DNA of 64,000 nt from Desmodus rotundus. Taxonomy: Eukaryota > Chordata > Mammalia > Chiroptera > Phyllostomidae. Both the position numbers and the translations under genes were made by a program. Each line of letters begins with the position of its first letter. Position 1 is the first letter of the stretch. A model generated the notes under the pieces. It saw only the letters and a program-made list of their open reading frames with translations, ran no database searches and was not told the origin of the DNA. Positions 1 to 13,510 of the stretch are shown in pieces. The stretch spans positions 18,969,735 through 19,033,734 of the forward strand of contig NC_071396.1 of the NCBI RefSeq assembly GCF_022682495.2, written 5' to 3'.

Positions 1-1234
1 ACAACCCTGGCCAGAGCAGGGGCCTCTCAGAGCTCTGGGCGGGGAGGAGACTCCGCCTGGCTGCCGGGGAGGGGGTATCCCTGGTGGTCAGGGACAGCGT
101 GCAGGCTGGGGGACTGGGGGCGTGGTGGGGAAAGCAGGACTGACTCATAGGCAAGGGTGGATGAGACCCCAAACCACTATCCTGGGGGAGGAAGGAACCA
201 GGCCAGAGCAACCGCAGAGGTGGAGCCCCTGGGGGCGTTGGGGGTGAGGTGAAGGGCAGGTCTATCCCAGCTGAATCACAGTGCTGGGGTGGGGAGGCCC
301 CGGCAGGAGACGGAAGTGGTGCAGTGATTGTGGAAGAAGACACAGGTGGTGGAGAGCCAGGTGTGAGCTCACAGCCAAACACCCACATTCAGCACAGGGG
401 CGGAAGGAGAGAGGAAAGCAGACGAAAGGGGTCACAGCAAGAGGTGACTGTCAAAAGTTGCAGGAAGGCTAGAGGCTCTGAGGAGAGGAGTGGCAATTTC
501 TGAAGGCAGGTGTGGCTGGCTTCCACCCAGGAGGTGGTGGGGACATGGAGGTGGCCAGAGGGCACGAAGAGGTGGCCGGGGCCCATGCATGGCTGGCTGG
601 CTGGCTGCCTGCAGGCAAGCTCCCCCAGCCCTTCTCTCTGCTGGGCTTTCCCATATCTCTGAGGCCTCTGCTTAGGCACCACCTCTGGGAAACCGTCTCC
701 AAGGTCCCAGTCTGGTCCTGTGCCCTGGGTGTGCCCACAGCATCCCATATGGGTGCCCCGCCGGGCACTGGTCCGCTGTGCGTAGAGGTCTGAAGTGGCT
801 CTTCTGCTCTAGACTCTAACTACAAGGCAAAACATCTTATCCTTGTTGTGCTGTGGTGACTCTTACACCTGAGACAGGTACCAACTCACACCTGCAAAGG
901 GAGGCTGAGTGAGGGGTGGGGAGGAAAGGAGACACGTGGCACCCGGGGAGGGACTCCTCCCACCACGCCCACCTTTCCCCCCTCCTGCTCTCTGGCCTCA
1001 GCTCCTCAGGCACCAGCTGTGTGAGCTCCACCCCACTTCATCCCTCTGGTCTCACCTGGATCCTGTGCATTTAGTCATGGTCAGCACGTTAGCGATGTGT
1101 TTGAAAACACCCTAGATCTGTGCGCTGACCATGGGCCCCTTGCCTTCCTCAGTGCTGGATGAACTCCACTGCCTCCACCTCGCCCTGAGCGTTTCTGAGC
1201 TCACGAATCTGATCTCAGCGGGGCCCCGGCTGCG

Positions 1235-1665
1235 CCTCGGTTTTGTGGGAGAGATGAACGGGTTAACAAAACGTGGCATACTATTCAGCGTTAAAAAGGA
1301 AGGAAATTGTGACATCTGCTACACCATGTATGAACCTTGAGGACATCATGCTCAGGTGAAAGAAGCCAGTCACAAAAGGACAGCTATTATAGGATCCCAT
1401 TTATGTGAGGGACCCAGAGGAGTCAAATTTGAACAGACAGGAAGTAAAACAGGGATTACCAGGAGCTGGGGGAGAGGGAGGGGAAGTTAAACTTTAGTTT
1501 AACAGGGCAGAGTTTCAGTTTGGGAAGAGGGGGAAGTTCTGGAGGTGACGGCTGCACAACAGCGTGAATGCAGTTAATGCCACACGGCTGTGCACTTAAG
1601 AAGTGGTCCCGGTGGTAAATACATGTTATATGTCTTCCACCACAATAAAAAACGTTCACCTCCTT
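1235..1665 (+). mobile_element. Old L1 3' end
   Basis: Matches the 3' terminal part of mammalian L1M elements: TATTCAGCGTTAAAAAGGAA, GAACCTTGAGGACATCATGC, AGCCAGTCACAAAAGGACA, and a GGGGGAGAGGGAGGGG tract. The 3' end is near ACCACAATAAAAAACG. Confidence 0.85.
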
Positions 1666-2045
1666 AGTAAAGTTGAGGGTAGCACAAACTGAAATACCAA
1701 AGTTTTATAGATACTCAAGGAGGCTAAAGACAACCCCCATTTTGTATAACTTTCCCATTGTAAATACAAGGGATTACCTGATGTTTGGGGAACTGTGGTA
1801 ACTGCTGCCCGAAATTCTCTGCGCAGAAAGGGAGGTGGCTGGTTACACTGATCTGCACTCTGGCTGGGTCCCATCTCTGCTCAGGGAGATGCAGGCACTG
1901 GGTGCTGGAGAACCCTCTGCAGGTTCTCACCAGCTCTGAGAGACCCCAGGGGCCAAGGAAACGCCCTGGGGACCCTCTGCATCCGGAGTGGGTGTGCACC
2001 CCATTGCAGTCCACGTGGGGCTGGACAGAGGGCCCAGATGCTGGC

Positions 2046-2056
2046 GGGGGGGGGGG
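2046..2056 (+). repeat. Poly-G run of 11
   Basis: Eleven uninterrupted G bases in a GC-rich part of the intron. Confidence 0.9.
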
Positions 2057-2609
2057 TGGTCGGACGGGAGGGAGGTGGTAACCGATGCCGAGGGGCTGTC
2101 TTCTGCTGCATTCCACTGTTCCACACTTAATTCTCTACACTTAGCTAACTGACCCAGGGTTCCACCTTCATTACTTGGCAAACCAAATCTGCTTGGAAAC
2201 CAAATCATCCCAGCTCACCGGGCTCCTGCAGCCAAGACGGCAGGCTGAGAGCCCGAGAAGGAACGCCTCCTGCAGATGACTTCACACTGGAGGGACCCGG
2301 CCAGTCAAAGCAGAAAACCAGCATCTCTCGGAGGACCGCCCGCGCTGAAGCCTGACCTCTCTGCTTTACGAAAAGACTTGAATGAAGGGCTTTGAAAACA
2401 GGATTCTAAACGCCGAGGCGTGCGACGGTAACAGGGCTCAGACAAGCACGGACTTAGCTGTCTGACTCCGCGGATCCTGGTGGGTCTTTCTAAAGCAATT
2501 TATACCAGTTCTTTCTCAGCAAAGTAATTACTATTATTGTAATAACGGCTTGCACTTACTTTTTTATTGAAGTTTAATATACACATAGAAAACTGGCTTT
2601 TAGAAGTGA

Positions 2610-2870
2610 GTCTCATCTAGGATACATTTATCAAGTACCTACTCAATGTCAGGGACCGTTCGGGTCCTGGACTGTGGGGACAAAGGAGACAGCCCCGGGC
2701 TGCCTCAAGTTACAGTCCGTTAATGGAACAAGGATGTGACAGATATCGGTGCCACAAGGAATAACGTGTTAAACAGGTACAGACAGATGCCAAGGGGCAC
2801 AGAGGTGAGCCAGGCTTCAAGTGAGACCTCAGGGAACAGGGGGAGTTTCACTGGGATGAAAGGACAACAC
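2610..2870 (-). mobile_element. L2-type LINE fragment
   Basis: TTTATCAAGTACCTACTCAA followed by a GTCAGGGACCGT and GGGGACAAAGGAGACAG block resembles the reversed 3' end of L2. It is old and diverged. Confidence 0.5.
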
Positions 2871-5800
2871 ACGGAAAAATAGAAATTTGAATGAAATGCT
2901 ACGGTGCTTTGCTAGGATGAGAGCAAACCTGCAGGTTTGTGTACATTTAGTTCTTTCTTCTCTTCAACGAGTCTTCTATCCGATTACAAGGAAGCCCTGC
3001 TACTCCGGGAGGTGAAGTGGGGGTCAGACGCAACCGCTGCCCCTGGCCTGCGAGGCCGGGCTCAGGTGTAATTTCACTCCTTTGCTCTGGTTCCAGAGAT
3101 GAAAGCAGGGTGGTTTCCCTTTTTGTGTGAAGGATCGTTGGTTATTGTTCAAAAACACCACGAGTACTTTACAGGAGATTATGGTTTGCATGTGCACAGG
3201 CAAGCAGGCCCGGAGGAGGTGCATGCTGCAGAGGCGGGAGTCTGCCTGAGCTCTCTCCCTTCAGGAGTCGGGGCTCAGTTGTGGGAGGTGGCGCTGCTGG
3301 GGCCTGGACCCACAGGGGGCGGGGGAGGGAGGCGCGATGAGGACCTGGGTCATGAACCCAGGTCATGGACTCATCGTTTTGGTCTATAGCCTTCCTGTGG
3401 TGCGTTACGCTGTGGAACACTTGGTGTGGCACCAATGTGGCACATCTCCCTCCCAGAGGTTCCTGGCTACAATCTAGGGCACACTCTTGCTGATTCCTCG
3501 GTCATAGGAACCTATATAGAGATATCTGTTAGCCCCAAACCATACTCGTCTACAACTTGCTTTATTTGTTTAATAATATGACAATGATATATGGCAGTAC
3601 TAACGGGGGTCAGTGGCTACTCCCCTTTTTCATGGTTTCATGGTATTACAACTGTCACAGTGCCGGCGTTTATCCACCCGCTTCCTACCACACTGCTCCG
3701 GCGACCTCCAGTTGGAACACACTCTGCTACGACTTCTGCAGGATCGAGTCCTGGAGTGGCCCTGCTGGATCCACCTGTCACAGAGGCTGCCAAATAGTCT
3801 TCCCGAAGTTCTATCAGTCTACACTCCCAACCCGTGTGAGGTGGCTGCCCCTGACCCCCACACCAACCGGAAGTTCTGGGGAAATTCGAAGGTGTTACAA
3901 TCAACAGAACACTAAGTGGAACTAGAAGAGAATACGCTACGTAATGAGAAGCCACAAAGTCGAACAGAACCGGCAGAATAGAGGACCGTGCGATTTCATT
4001 GGTTAATAAGCAAACCTCCCGTATGCTGTTCTTAGGGAAACAGCTACTAAGTGCCAGCAAGCAGGCATGTCGCCCTTTGACCTGTACAATCTTAGTGCAA
4101 ACATTTTATTTTGACTTGGCCCAAAAGCACAAAGAAGTCAAAGACAGAGACGTAATAGACTACATCAAAAGAGAGTACTACGATTTCTTTTAAAATTTCA
4201 TTTCTGGGAAGTCCATTATAGAAAAAAGTCTTCGAGGCCCTGAATGATAGCTGTGGCTGCGGTGGGTGGCACGAATGGGGGGGGAGTGCATCTTGTTTCC
4301 TCTAAGAACCCAACACAGAGATGGCAGGTGGTCCTGGTCAGGATTCAGCAAGGCAGCTTCCACCCCAATCAGCAGAGCTCCATCGTAATGCCCAGAGGGG
4401 GAAGGGGTGAGGCTGAGTCAGAGGTGCACCTGAGAGTCTGGGGTGGGGTCTGATCCAGGGGGGAGGCGCTATGAGAAGATGTGGACACAGGAGCAGAGGG
4501 CGGGAGGCCACCGTCTGGGATAATCAGCTGAGTGTGGAGAAGGGAAGATGACTCGACTTAAGGAAGTGATGTGCCGAATGGAGTAGAGGTAGGTCTTTTC
4601 CTGCTGTAGGTAAAACTGTCTAGGGCATCAAAACACAGAAAGATCTATGGCTTTTAAAGACCCTCATCAGCTTCACCTGGAATTACAGACTTATTTTTAA
4701 CGTTCTGGTGCTTAGTGTATCTCTTCACCTATTTTCTAACGTGGCCTTGTCCCACACCTCTGTGGGTCCGGAGGCCTCCCTGTCGGTTTGCACTGGCAGA
4801 GGGAAAAACTCCAAGTGCAGGCTCTGGGGGAGTCTTCTAGTTTTAGCCGGTTGCCCTGGTTCCTTGTTCTCTAAACTTCGTCTCAGGGAAGAAGAAACTA
4901 CCAAGAATTTCCTAAAACCAGAACGATCCGATTTTCTCTGGGAGCGTTAACGCCGTGAAGGACATACCGGCCTGTCACACAGACCCTGCTGGGGCCTGCA
5001 GGCTGCTGCCCAGCAAGAGGGCAGGCAGGGGCCTGCTGGGCCGACTCACATCAGCTGTCACCCACAGCAGGGGCCGCACGGGGTCCCTTCCCCGCTGTTA
5101 CAGAGCCCAGAACCGCTTGAGGTTTGCAGGGGACCTGGCGGCGTGTGCTCTGCCAAGGTGAAGAGGCCGACGGACCACATTCTGCCAACTACCTCTCAGT
5201 CCTTTGAACGAAAAGAGCAACCCTCCATTTACCAATTTTGTTCCGGTGTTTTTTTCTGATGCCCGCTGGCCAGACTGTTATCATCAGAATGTGGAAAAGC
5301 CTAAAATCTCCCTAGATTTAGGCGAAGCAAGAGGCCCAGCAACTGGCACCACCCAACTGCTACTGATTGAGAAACACTGGGTATTGGGGCCGTGCTGGGG
5401 GGAGGGGGTGACACTGGACAAGTTTCCAGGTCCCGCCTCTTCCACTCAGATCACGAACAGCATGATTTCTCGGGTCCCCTGCAGCTCTGAAGAGGCCAAG
5501 TTGTCAAGTGGGCGTCGAGCCCACACCTGCTTTCTCAGCTGTCAGGACTGGCGAGGCCAAGCCACCCTCTGAGGGGGTGCCAGTGGCACTGAGTTTAGGA
5601 GACAAGGCGCCCTCAGGCCTCTGTCGGAATGTCGGGGCGTGCGGGAGCTGGGAGGAAGGGGGAACCCAGAGAAGGTACAGATGGCATGTGAGGGTCAAGG
5701 CCACTAACCATGTGTCCTTGGAGACAAAGACTCCTGCTTCTTTGCTGAATAAGCAAGATACAAAATGAGCCACAATTCCTCGGGCCACTCCTTTGGCATC

Positions 5801-6929
5801 AATCGTCAGCTAAGGTGGTGGTCTGGCTTTTAAGGGGCTGCGAACTTCCATCTTGGCCTCCACACCCTACTTTCTGTCACTCTATGGACAGCCCAGCATG
5901 CTTGGAGTTCCATGGCTTGCAACCTGAGTGACCCAGCCCCCCAGTTACTCTGGGTAACACAATGCAGAACTTTATTTTTCAGTCTTGTTTAATTTCAAAG
6001 AAATCAATTAGTTGTCACAGGCCTTCCCAGATAAGACAGCCTCTTCCTGTTTTTTTAAAATTTGGTGGCATGCATCACTAGGATTTGACTTGGAGCTCTT
6101 CTGCCTTGCTCAGTGGGAGAATGGCAGCCTGGTCTACTGGGTCTGCCTCCTCTCACAGCAGATGAACAGTCAACAAACAGCCTCACGTGGTGGGGGCGGG
6201 GGAGTGGTGGGGGCGGGGGAATGGGATGGCGCTGGGACCTTCACTACGCAGTATTTACAACAGCACAAGGGTTGAAGCCATCTTAGCCCCGTAATAGGAA
6301 ACTCTCTAAGCAACTCTGCGGCACAGGATGAAACATAACAGGATATGAGACGGGATGTTTTCCTAGGGCCTTAAGAGTTCTGATCGGCCCCAAGCTGAGG
6401 GTACTGGCATGCATGGACCCCACAGAGAGGTGCTAGGTAAACCCTAAGAGACCAGCTACGTGGGGGCTTCAAGTGGCAGTATGACCCCTGCCCCAACCCC
6501 ACCTTTAACTTGTAAGAGGAAGAGATGTCTTCGAAGGAATTAGTGGAAGAAATGAGAGCTACGGCTGCTTTTCTTCCTTTGCCCATCAGGAGGAGGGAGT
6601 GGGCCTCTGCCCCACCCACGCCAGGTGAGGGGGCTTCAAGAGCGCACTAGTTGGGGGAGCCTCTCAGTCCCCAGCTGGATGCCTCCTGATGGGCAGAGAC
6701 ACCAGGCTCAGCTATCGGGGGACCCCAGCGGTGGACAAGGGGGCAAGCTGTCCATGTGAAGTGCACCAGCACCATCTTGAAAGGACCCTGCTCAAGACAT
6801 CCACCTGCTCAGGTAACAGGTACGCGATGGAAATTTCAGATCAGGCCTGAGTTAGAGGTGAGGAGAGAAGCTTTGGACTGGATGAGAGGTCTAAGTACTG
6901 ACTAGAGTTCATAGCATTTAAATACAATA

Positions 6930-7080
6930 CTAACCAGCTGTTTATTGAGCACCTACTGTGTGCTAGGAGACGTGTCAGTACACCCATTTTACAAAGGAGG
7001 GAACTGACTGAGAGAGGTCAGGTAACTAGTTCCAGGTGACGCAGGACACAGGGCCTGGCAGCTCCTCCTAGCTCTGTCAC
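6930..7080 (-). mobile_element. L2-type LINE fragment
   Basis: TTTATTGAGCACCTACTGTG is the reversed L2 3' terminus. It is followed by a diverged ATTTTACAAAGGAGG...AGAGAGGTCAGGTAACTAG block. It lies just before a MIR. Confidence 0.6.
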
Positions 7081-7095
7081 CCATGGTGAGGCCAG

Positions 7096-7315
7096 AAGCA
7101 TCTACGAGCAGGCAGTCTGCAGTCAGATCCTGACTCTGCTGCTCCGCAGCTGTGTGACCTTACACAAATTATTCAGCCTCTCTGTGCATCTGTAAAATGG
7201 GCACAATAACAGTCATCCCACAGAGGGTTGTTTGAAAATTAAATTAGTTCATACAGCTAAGTGCTTGGAACGACAACACTCAGCCTTAAACATGTTAACT
7301 ATAATTATTATTATT
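7096..7315 (+). mobile_element. MIR SINE
   Basis: Well-preserved core: GCTGTGTGACCTTACACAA, CCTCTCTGTGCATCTGTAAA, and AGAGGGTTGTTTGAAAATTA, ending in a TTATTATTATTTT tail. Typical of the ancient mammalian-wide MIR family. Confidence 0.92.
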
Positions 7316-7908
7316 TTGAGTACATCGTAATTACTGCTTATATAAAATGCTCATGATACTGCATTAAGAAAGGAAAAGAGTTACTCTCATGCAAAGGAAA
7401 GACAGAGGAAATAATATGCCTCTCATCTTCTTTCAATAAGAACACTACTTCTATCATGGAAAAGTACTCACTCAACAGAGAGAACTCTTTACCCCTAGCT
7501 CACAGCTATACTGAACGCTTTTTACAGAGAATGAGCGCCCGTCACATCTCAGGCTCTGTGATCTGCCAAAGGATGAGTAAACGTATCCAGGCATGTCCCA
7601 GACAGTGAGTAGGACCCCAGAGAAGGCACAGGAACAGGTGTACATGCGACCTACGCAGGCAGAATGGATGACAAATAAAGCAAAATCATCCACAGCGGTC
7701 GAGGGGAGTTCTACAGGAAAGCGCTGGCATCGTGCTCAGAGAAGAATGTGAGCCATCAGTGTGTGTTTCTGACACAGGAGAAGGGCCAGCACGCACATGC
7801 CCCGAAGCTCGGAGTTACATAGCATCCACAGTGCCGCTTATTAATGCTGCCGGGCGCTAGATTCCACAATACGGGCAGCAGTACAGTCAACACCAAGTCT
7901 CGGCAAGC

Positions 7909-8215
7909 TGTTGCACCTTGAACTGTGTCCCCTCCTGACTTCAAACTCATACTTTGGAGTTCTCGTCTCAGCACCGTAGAATGGGACCTTATTTGGAAAT
8001 AAGGTCTTCACGGGGGTAACCAAGTTACAGTGAGGTCATCAGGGTGAGCCCTCCTGTAATGTGCGGGGCCCATGTCCTTGCAATCAGGGGAGTTGGAGAT
8101 AGACGCACGCAAGGCGAATGCTGTGTGAAGACACAGGCGGAAATCAGGACGGCGCTTCTATATACCGGGGACACCACAGGCTGCCACAAGCCTGGGGATG
8201 CTGTTATCCCAGGAA
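7909..8215 (+). mobile_element. MaLR-type LTR, partial
   Basis: Contains GGGACCTTATTTGGAAATAA, GTGAGGTCATCAGGGTGAGC and TGTGTGAAGACACAGGCGG in the order seen in ERVL-MaLR-type LTRs. The subfamily is uncertain and the 3' part is missing. Non-coding LTR only. Confidence 0.65.
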
Positions 8216-8947
8216 AGCAACACTTCGGACATGTTCATTGCTTCTGAAAAGGGAACAAATCTCTCTGGGCCCTGTTTTCATAGCTATAAAATGAGAAATG
8301 GACCAATGATACAGCCCATGAAAGTCTGCACGATCTCTGGACCCAAAGTGCACATTAGGGCCAGAACAAACCTAAAACAGCCTAAACGCCAATGCAGAAA
8401 TACATCAGCATTTCCCAACGTGTGCTCCTGGGATTATCAGGCCTGAGAGACAGAGCACGGGTTGGGGATGTCAAAGGCTCCTCCCTCCCACACTCTTTAC
8501 CAGCGGCAGACTGTCCCTTGTGCCTGCTTGACCATGGGGAGGGGCTGGCTGCAGGATCGGGCCCACCCAGGCTGTCCCAATTCTACATCAGTCAACCGGG
8601 CCATACCTGGTAGCAGGTGGGAGCAGCTGGCATGTGTGGCAATGAAGAGTCGGTGCTGTGGGCATGTCTGACTCCGGTTTCCTGAGAACACACGGTCCAG
8701 CCCTGCCTTCCACATTCTGGCTGCACAGGAGCAGCTCTGGGGCTGGAAGAAGCATGTGCATGCTGCCTACCTAGACCACTTCTGCTCGAGTCTCCGGCGT
8801 GTGAGACACAGGAGCCAGAACCATTGGTCTAAGCAAATCACAGATGAGCAGTAGTAACTTTTAGTGAGAAGATTTAAATATGTCGTCCCTGGACCACTAA
8901 CAGGTGCTCCCTGTTTGTAACATCTCTCCTTAAGAATTCTCATTCCT

Positions 8948-9185
8948 GCCCTGGCTGGTGTGGCTCAGTGAATTGAGCACATGAATCAATGGGCCAATGA
9001 TTGGGCCTATGAATCAAAGGGTCACCAGTTTGATTCCCAGCCGGGGCATATGCCTGGGTTTCAGGCCAGGTCCCCAGTAGAGGGCGTGAGAGAGGCAACC
9101 ACACATTGATGTTTCTCTCCCTCTCTTTCTTCTTTCCTTCCACTCTCTCTAAAAATAAATAAATAAAATCTTTAAAAAAGAAAAA
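8948..9185 (+). mobile_element. VES SINE (tRNA-derived, bat)
   Basis: Starts GCCCTGGCTGGTGTGGCTCA (A-box region), has a B-box-like GTTTGATTCC, a CT-rich middle and an AAATAAATAAATAAAATC tail. It is flanked by a perfect 19-base target duplication (8932-8950 and 9186-9204, starting AAGAATTCTCATT), which makes it a fairly recent insertion. Confidence 0.95.
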
Positions 9186-10218
9186 AAGAATTCTCATTCC
9201 TGCCTACAATGCCAGATCACACAGCAGCCACTTGAAGGGCCTGCCCCTTTCCAGCACCTTCTATGTGCAATATGAGATGCCAGCCTCTGGATTATCCCCA
9301 AAAGGCAGAGAGGGTAGGGTGGTGACAGGACTTGGCCGACAAAGACTAATCTCACAATAGGAGACTTAACATTAACTGAAGTTATTCTGACGCCAACCTT
9401 GCTGTGGATTGGCAAATTTAACCCATAGCTACACCCTTTGTCCCTCCCACTCAGTGATTTTATTTGTGGGCAGGCGGCAGGGTTCGTGACAGTCACCTGA
9501 GGGCTTTTCAAACCACCCCCAGTTTGGGAAGGTCCTGCTTTTCCTGTTGCTCTTCTAGAAGCTCAGCTCCTGAAACCCAGTCCCCATCCTTCCCCGCACT
9601 CGCTGCGGGGTCTCTCTGAGGCCTGTCCAGTCCTCCCCCAAATGACAGGCCTGACCCCCAGCAGGAGAGTCTGGGCCTGGTGGGCCTGCAGTCGGGTGTG
9701 TCCCCGCTTCTGGGTCCTGCAGGTTTCTGGAGGGTGGAGCCTGGGCTCGGGCTCCCCTGCAAACCACGCTGCCAACCACAGCCTAGGAAGCGGAAGAGGC
9801 CAGGCTGCTGAACTGCGCAGGACCGCCTCCTGGCTCCTGGGGACTCTGCACCCTAGGGCCTCACTGCTTTCTTTCACACCATCCAAGAGCCCCTGCTGTG
9901 CTCTGGTGCCTGACGCAGGACGCAGGCTGTTTCCAGTCCAGAGGGCATTCCCACCATCCCCCGGCCGGGAACTATCACCGTGAGAAACTCTCTGTTCTGC
10001 ACGGGTTGCTCCAGGTTTGCCTTACTTCTCCGTCACGCCCCCACAGAGCATTTGTGACATGCTCCGTGACATTCTCCCCCCACCCCGCCCCCACTGCCCT
10101 GACAGGCTATTTTACAGTTGGTGACCGTGGCCTCACCTGGCCGCAACCCTTCCCTCCTGTCAGACCAAATCTTTTTCATCTCGCCTCCAAAATGTGTTGT
10201 TGCTGTTTGGTTCTTGTT

Positions 10219-10443
10219 TTTTTTTTTTTTAAGTTAATTCATTTATGTATGTATGTATGTATTTTTAGAGAGAGGAGAAGGGAGGGAAAATGAGGGAGAG
10301 AAATATCGATGGGGTGCCTCTCATATACACCCTGACTAGGACGGAACCTGCAACCCAGGCATGTGCCCTGACCGGGGATTGAACCAGCAACCGTTTGCTT
10401 TGTGGGATGACACCCAACCCACTGAGCCACGCCAGCCAGGGCT
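10219..10443 (-). mobile_element. VES SINE
   Basis: On the plus strand it ends GCCAGCCAGGGCT, the reverse complement of the VES head. It contains GATTGAACCAGCAACC (B box reversed) and starts with a T-run and a TATG microsatellite in the tail. Imperfect flanking repeats (TTTGGTTCTTG / TATTTAGTTCTCA) fit a target duplication. Confidence 0.92.
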
Positions 10444-10476
10444 ATTTAGTTCTCATTTTGTTTTGATCTTAAACAT

Positions 10477-10845
10477 TGTTGGGGTTGAGCTGCAACCCTG
10501 AAATAGAGGCGATAAAGGCCTAACCCTTGGCACCTCAGAGCGGGACTGTAATCGAGGTAAAGCGAGGTGACAAGGGGTGGCCTTAACCCAATACAACCTG
10601 TGTCCTGAGGAGAAGGGGAAATCGGGACGCAGTGACAGGCACACACAGTAGGAAGGCGATGTGGAGAGACACAGGGAACACAGGTCCACAGGTCCACAGG
10701 TCCACAGGCCTCGGAGGAGGGCCTGGAGCAGATCCCTCGAGGCCTTGGGAGGAGCCAGCCTGCAGACCCCGGGTCTCAGAGTCACGGGCTCCAGACCTAG
10801 GACACGACGCATTTCTGTAGCTGAGGCCCCGTGTGCTGCCCTTTG
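10477..10845 (+). mobile_element. MaLR-type LTR, diverged
   Basis: Begins TGTTGGGG and carries the order of blocks seen in the copy at 22852 (ACCTCAGAGCGGGACTGTAA, GAGGTGACAAGGGGTGGCC, TTTCTGTAGCTGAGGCC near the end). An 8-base tandem repeat lies within it. Family assignment is tentative. Confidence 0.5.
10681..10708. repeat. Short tandem repeat, 8-base unit
   Basis: About three and a half copies of CAGGTCCA in direct tandem, inside the LTR-like sequence. Confidence 0.9.
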
Positions 10846-12344
10846 CTCCAGGCCCCAGCACCCCAATCCACGTGTCTGAACTGCACTTGCCCGTTCCTTC
10901 TCCCCGCAGCACCTGCACCCAGGCCGTCAGGGGCAGCAGCCCCTGCTGTCCCTCAGCCTCAGGCTTCTCCCTACCCACCCCCTGGGCAAGCCACAGCTAG
11001 GACAAAGGACAACCTTTCTAGAGCTCTGTTTTGACCCCATCATCCCATGGGAAGACTCCTCCAGGAACGTCCCATCCTCCACCCTGGCCCTCCGGATTTC
11101 CACGAGAGCCCAGCCCATGTTCCAGTGGCTTAGAGGAGGCACTGGATTTGGGGACGGGGCACAGTTAACATCTACAGGGCTAGGAGGGGCAGAACCAAGT
11201 CCCCATTCACACAAGTCGGCTTACCATCTATGTGCTGAGACCCCCCTAGGAGTCTGAGGGAGCGTTTCATAGTTTCCCTGCCTGTGGAACCCCTGTTCTT
11301 GGAGCACCCACATACCTGCGTGCTCAGCCTTCCTGGCAGAGACTGTCACGCTCAGTTGACTGCTGCTCCGAGCACTCACCCCTATGTCCCCGCACCAAGC
11401 AGTGCTGCTAAGTAAGGCGCTCTTGGCTCTCAGCCACTTGGTGGATGGATGGATGTGTGGATCTTGCATCCTCTCTCCTCTCGGAATCATTTCCAATTCA
11501 TCGAGCACTATCACCCCACCGCCTAGTCCCGGAAGGCCCACGCCTCCCTCCTGGAGACACAGAACAATCTCTTCCTCCCAAACATCTTCGCTAGGTTTCC
11601 CCCTTCCCTGCCCCATCTAAACGTCATCATTCAAGGCACAGCTCCACCGGCACCTCGGCTCTCTCCACTGCTTGTCTTTATGGCTAAAAAGAACGTTTCT
11701 ATCTTCACTCGTCAGCCTTCTCTCAGTCTTGCCTCCTACAAAGACTGGTGGTTCTTCCTTTTAAAATACCAGCTCATCTCTCTGTGCCTTTGAACTTCAG
11801 CTAACATCCAAGTGCACGCACCTCACCGTCCCCGCCAGATTACAAATCCCTGAGGGAAATCCACGCGCCGCGCGTGCGTTCTCCACCGAACACTGCCAAG
11901 AATGCTGTCAGTAAGTGTTTGCTGAGGAAACGAATCCTCTCCGCTGTCTGCAGGGAAAACAAACCCACTAATTATTCGCTATCCCACTTCTCTCTCTTCT
12001 CCCTCTTAGTTTTCACCGCTCCACTCCCGTGATACCCTGCCCTTTAAAACCTGACGTTTTCTGTGTTTTCTGACACTCTCCAAAGAGAGGTTAATGTTTT
12101 TCCTTGCTACCTTAATGAATTTGACAGGACTGCAGAGTCTCCATGACCCACTCATCCCATAGGCCTGGCAATTATGTTCTTGTCCCTGTGACCCATTTCC
12201 TCCCTGAAAGGCCTCAGGAGCATCCAAGTGGACAAATCCAGAGGTGTCTCTGCGGATCGCCTGTGGCCACGCTGGGCCCCAAGGATGCTGACAGTCCTCT
12301 GCTCCGCACTCGAAGCGATGCCCAGTCCTGGCCTTTCTCTCTTT

Positions 12345-12440
12345 TTATTCAGCATATACTTATTGAGACTCACAATGAGCTAGGCAGTGAGGATGGAATT
12401 CTGAGCAGAAAGACACGGCAGGCCCTGCCCTTGGGGGTCA
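12345..12440 (-). mobile_element. L2-type LINE fragment
   Basis: ATACTTATTGAGACTCACAA, GAGCTAGGCAGTGAGGATGG and CAGGCCCTGCCC follow the reversed L2 3' end. Confidence 0.5.
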
Positions 12441-13339
12441 TGGCCTAACCCTCGGGAGACACAGTGAAACAAACCATCAGCAAACATGGAACTACACCCT
12501 GGGAAGGCACGGGGAAGCAGGGCGCCCGACCACCGACAGCTCTCCGCTCTGGCTGCCACTCTGCCTGCGTGCCCCTGGGCCGCCTCTGACCTGTGGCCCC
12601 GAGCCCCGCCCCTGGCTCCCTCTGCTGCCCCACAAGGGCTCAGCCCTGTGGGTCTCCTCTGCTGCTAGGCCTTCCCCTGTAACCCCCGGCACAGGAGCCC
12701 AAAGCCAACACCTGGGGCTGCGTCATCAACCACTTACTAGACCTCGTCACGATCTCTCCCACCCCCCAAACTTCACAGGCCTGAACGGACCGACGCAATC
12801 CCAACAGTTACACACAAACCGGGTCTCCTTCCAGAATCCTCCACTTACATTGCTCGTGGCAACCGTCTCCCAGACCCAGGTTACAACAGTCTTCTCCTCA
12901 GCCCCCTCTCCCCCCAGGGTCCCACATATGGTCATGTGACTGTTGCTTAAAACCCCAATACCTTCCGTCTACTGCTCCCCAGCATTCTAGGCTCTGGGGC
13001 CCAACTTACTTTTTGAATACGCTCTCCCAAGACTTACTTCTGCTGCAGGTGATGCTCCGCCTGTCACCGACTGTCCTCAGAGTCTTGCTGAGACGTCCCT
13101 TCCCCCAGGGGTGCCCTCCCCTGCCCTCAGACACTCCCTAGCACCCACTTCTGTGTCAGAGAAGACCCCTCGAAGCTCCTGCAGCTGGGGGGAGGCCTTG
13201 TAGCAAGCAAACGGGATGCAATGGTTGTGAAATGGTTTTACACAACAACGCAGTCGCTCCTGGTTTTTATAATCATCCATATAAAACTGTGCAAGGGAGT
13301 AGTGGAACTGTGGGTGAATTTTTCCATTTTCCTAGATTC

Positions 13340-13510
13340 TAAATTTTATTTAGTGTGGTTTTCTATTTATTAATTTTTATTTTAGAATAGTTTTAGGTTT
13401 ACAATTTGATGAGAGTATAGAGAGTTTCAGTCTCCCCTCTGCCCACTGTCCCTTGTTAACGTCTCACCGACTGTTTTACTTCTGTCGCAACTAAATGAGC
13501 CAAGAATTGA
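13340..13510 (-). mobile_element. L1 3' UTR fragment
   Basis: TTTTAGAATAGTTTTAGGTT and TTTGATGAGAGTATAGAGAG, followed by CTCCCCTCTGCCC, resemble a reversed L1M 3' UTR segment. Confidence 0.5.

Noticed and set aside
8948..9185. tRNA gene, suggested by A and B box-like sequences
   Set aside because: The boxes belong to the tRNA-derived head of a VES SINE. No cloverleaf tRNA is formed, and the element has target duplications and an A-rich tail.
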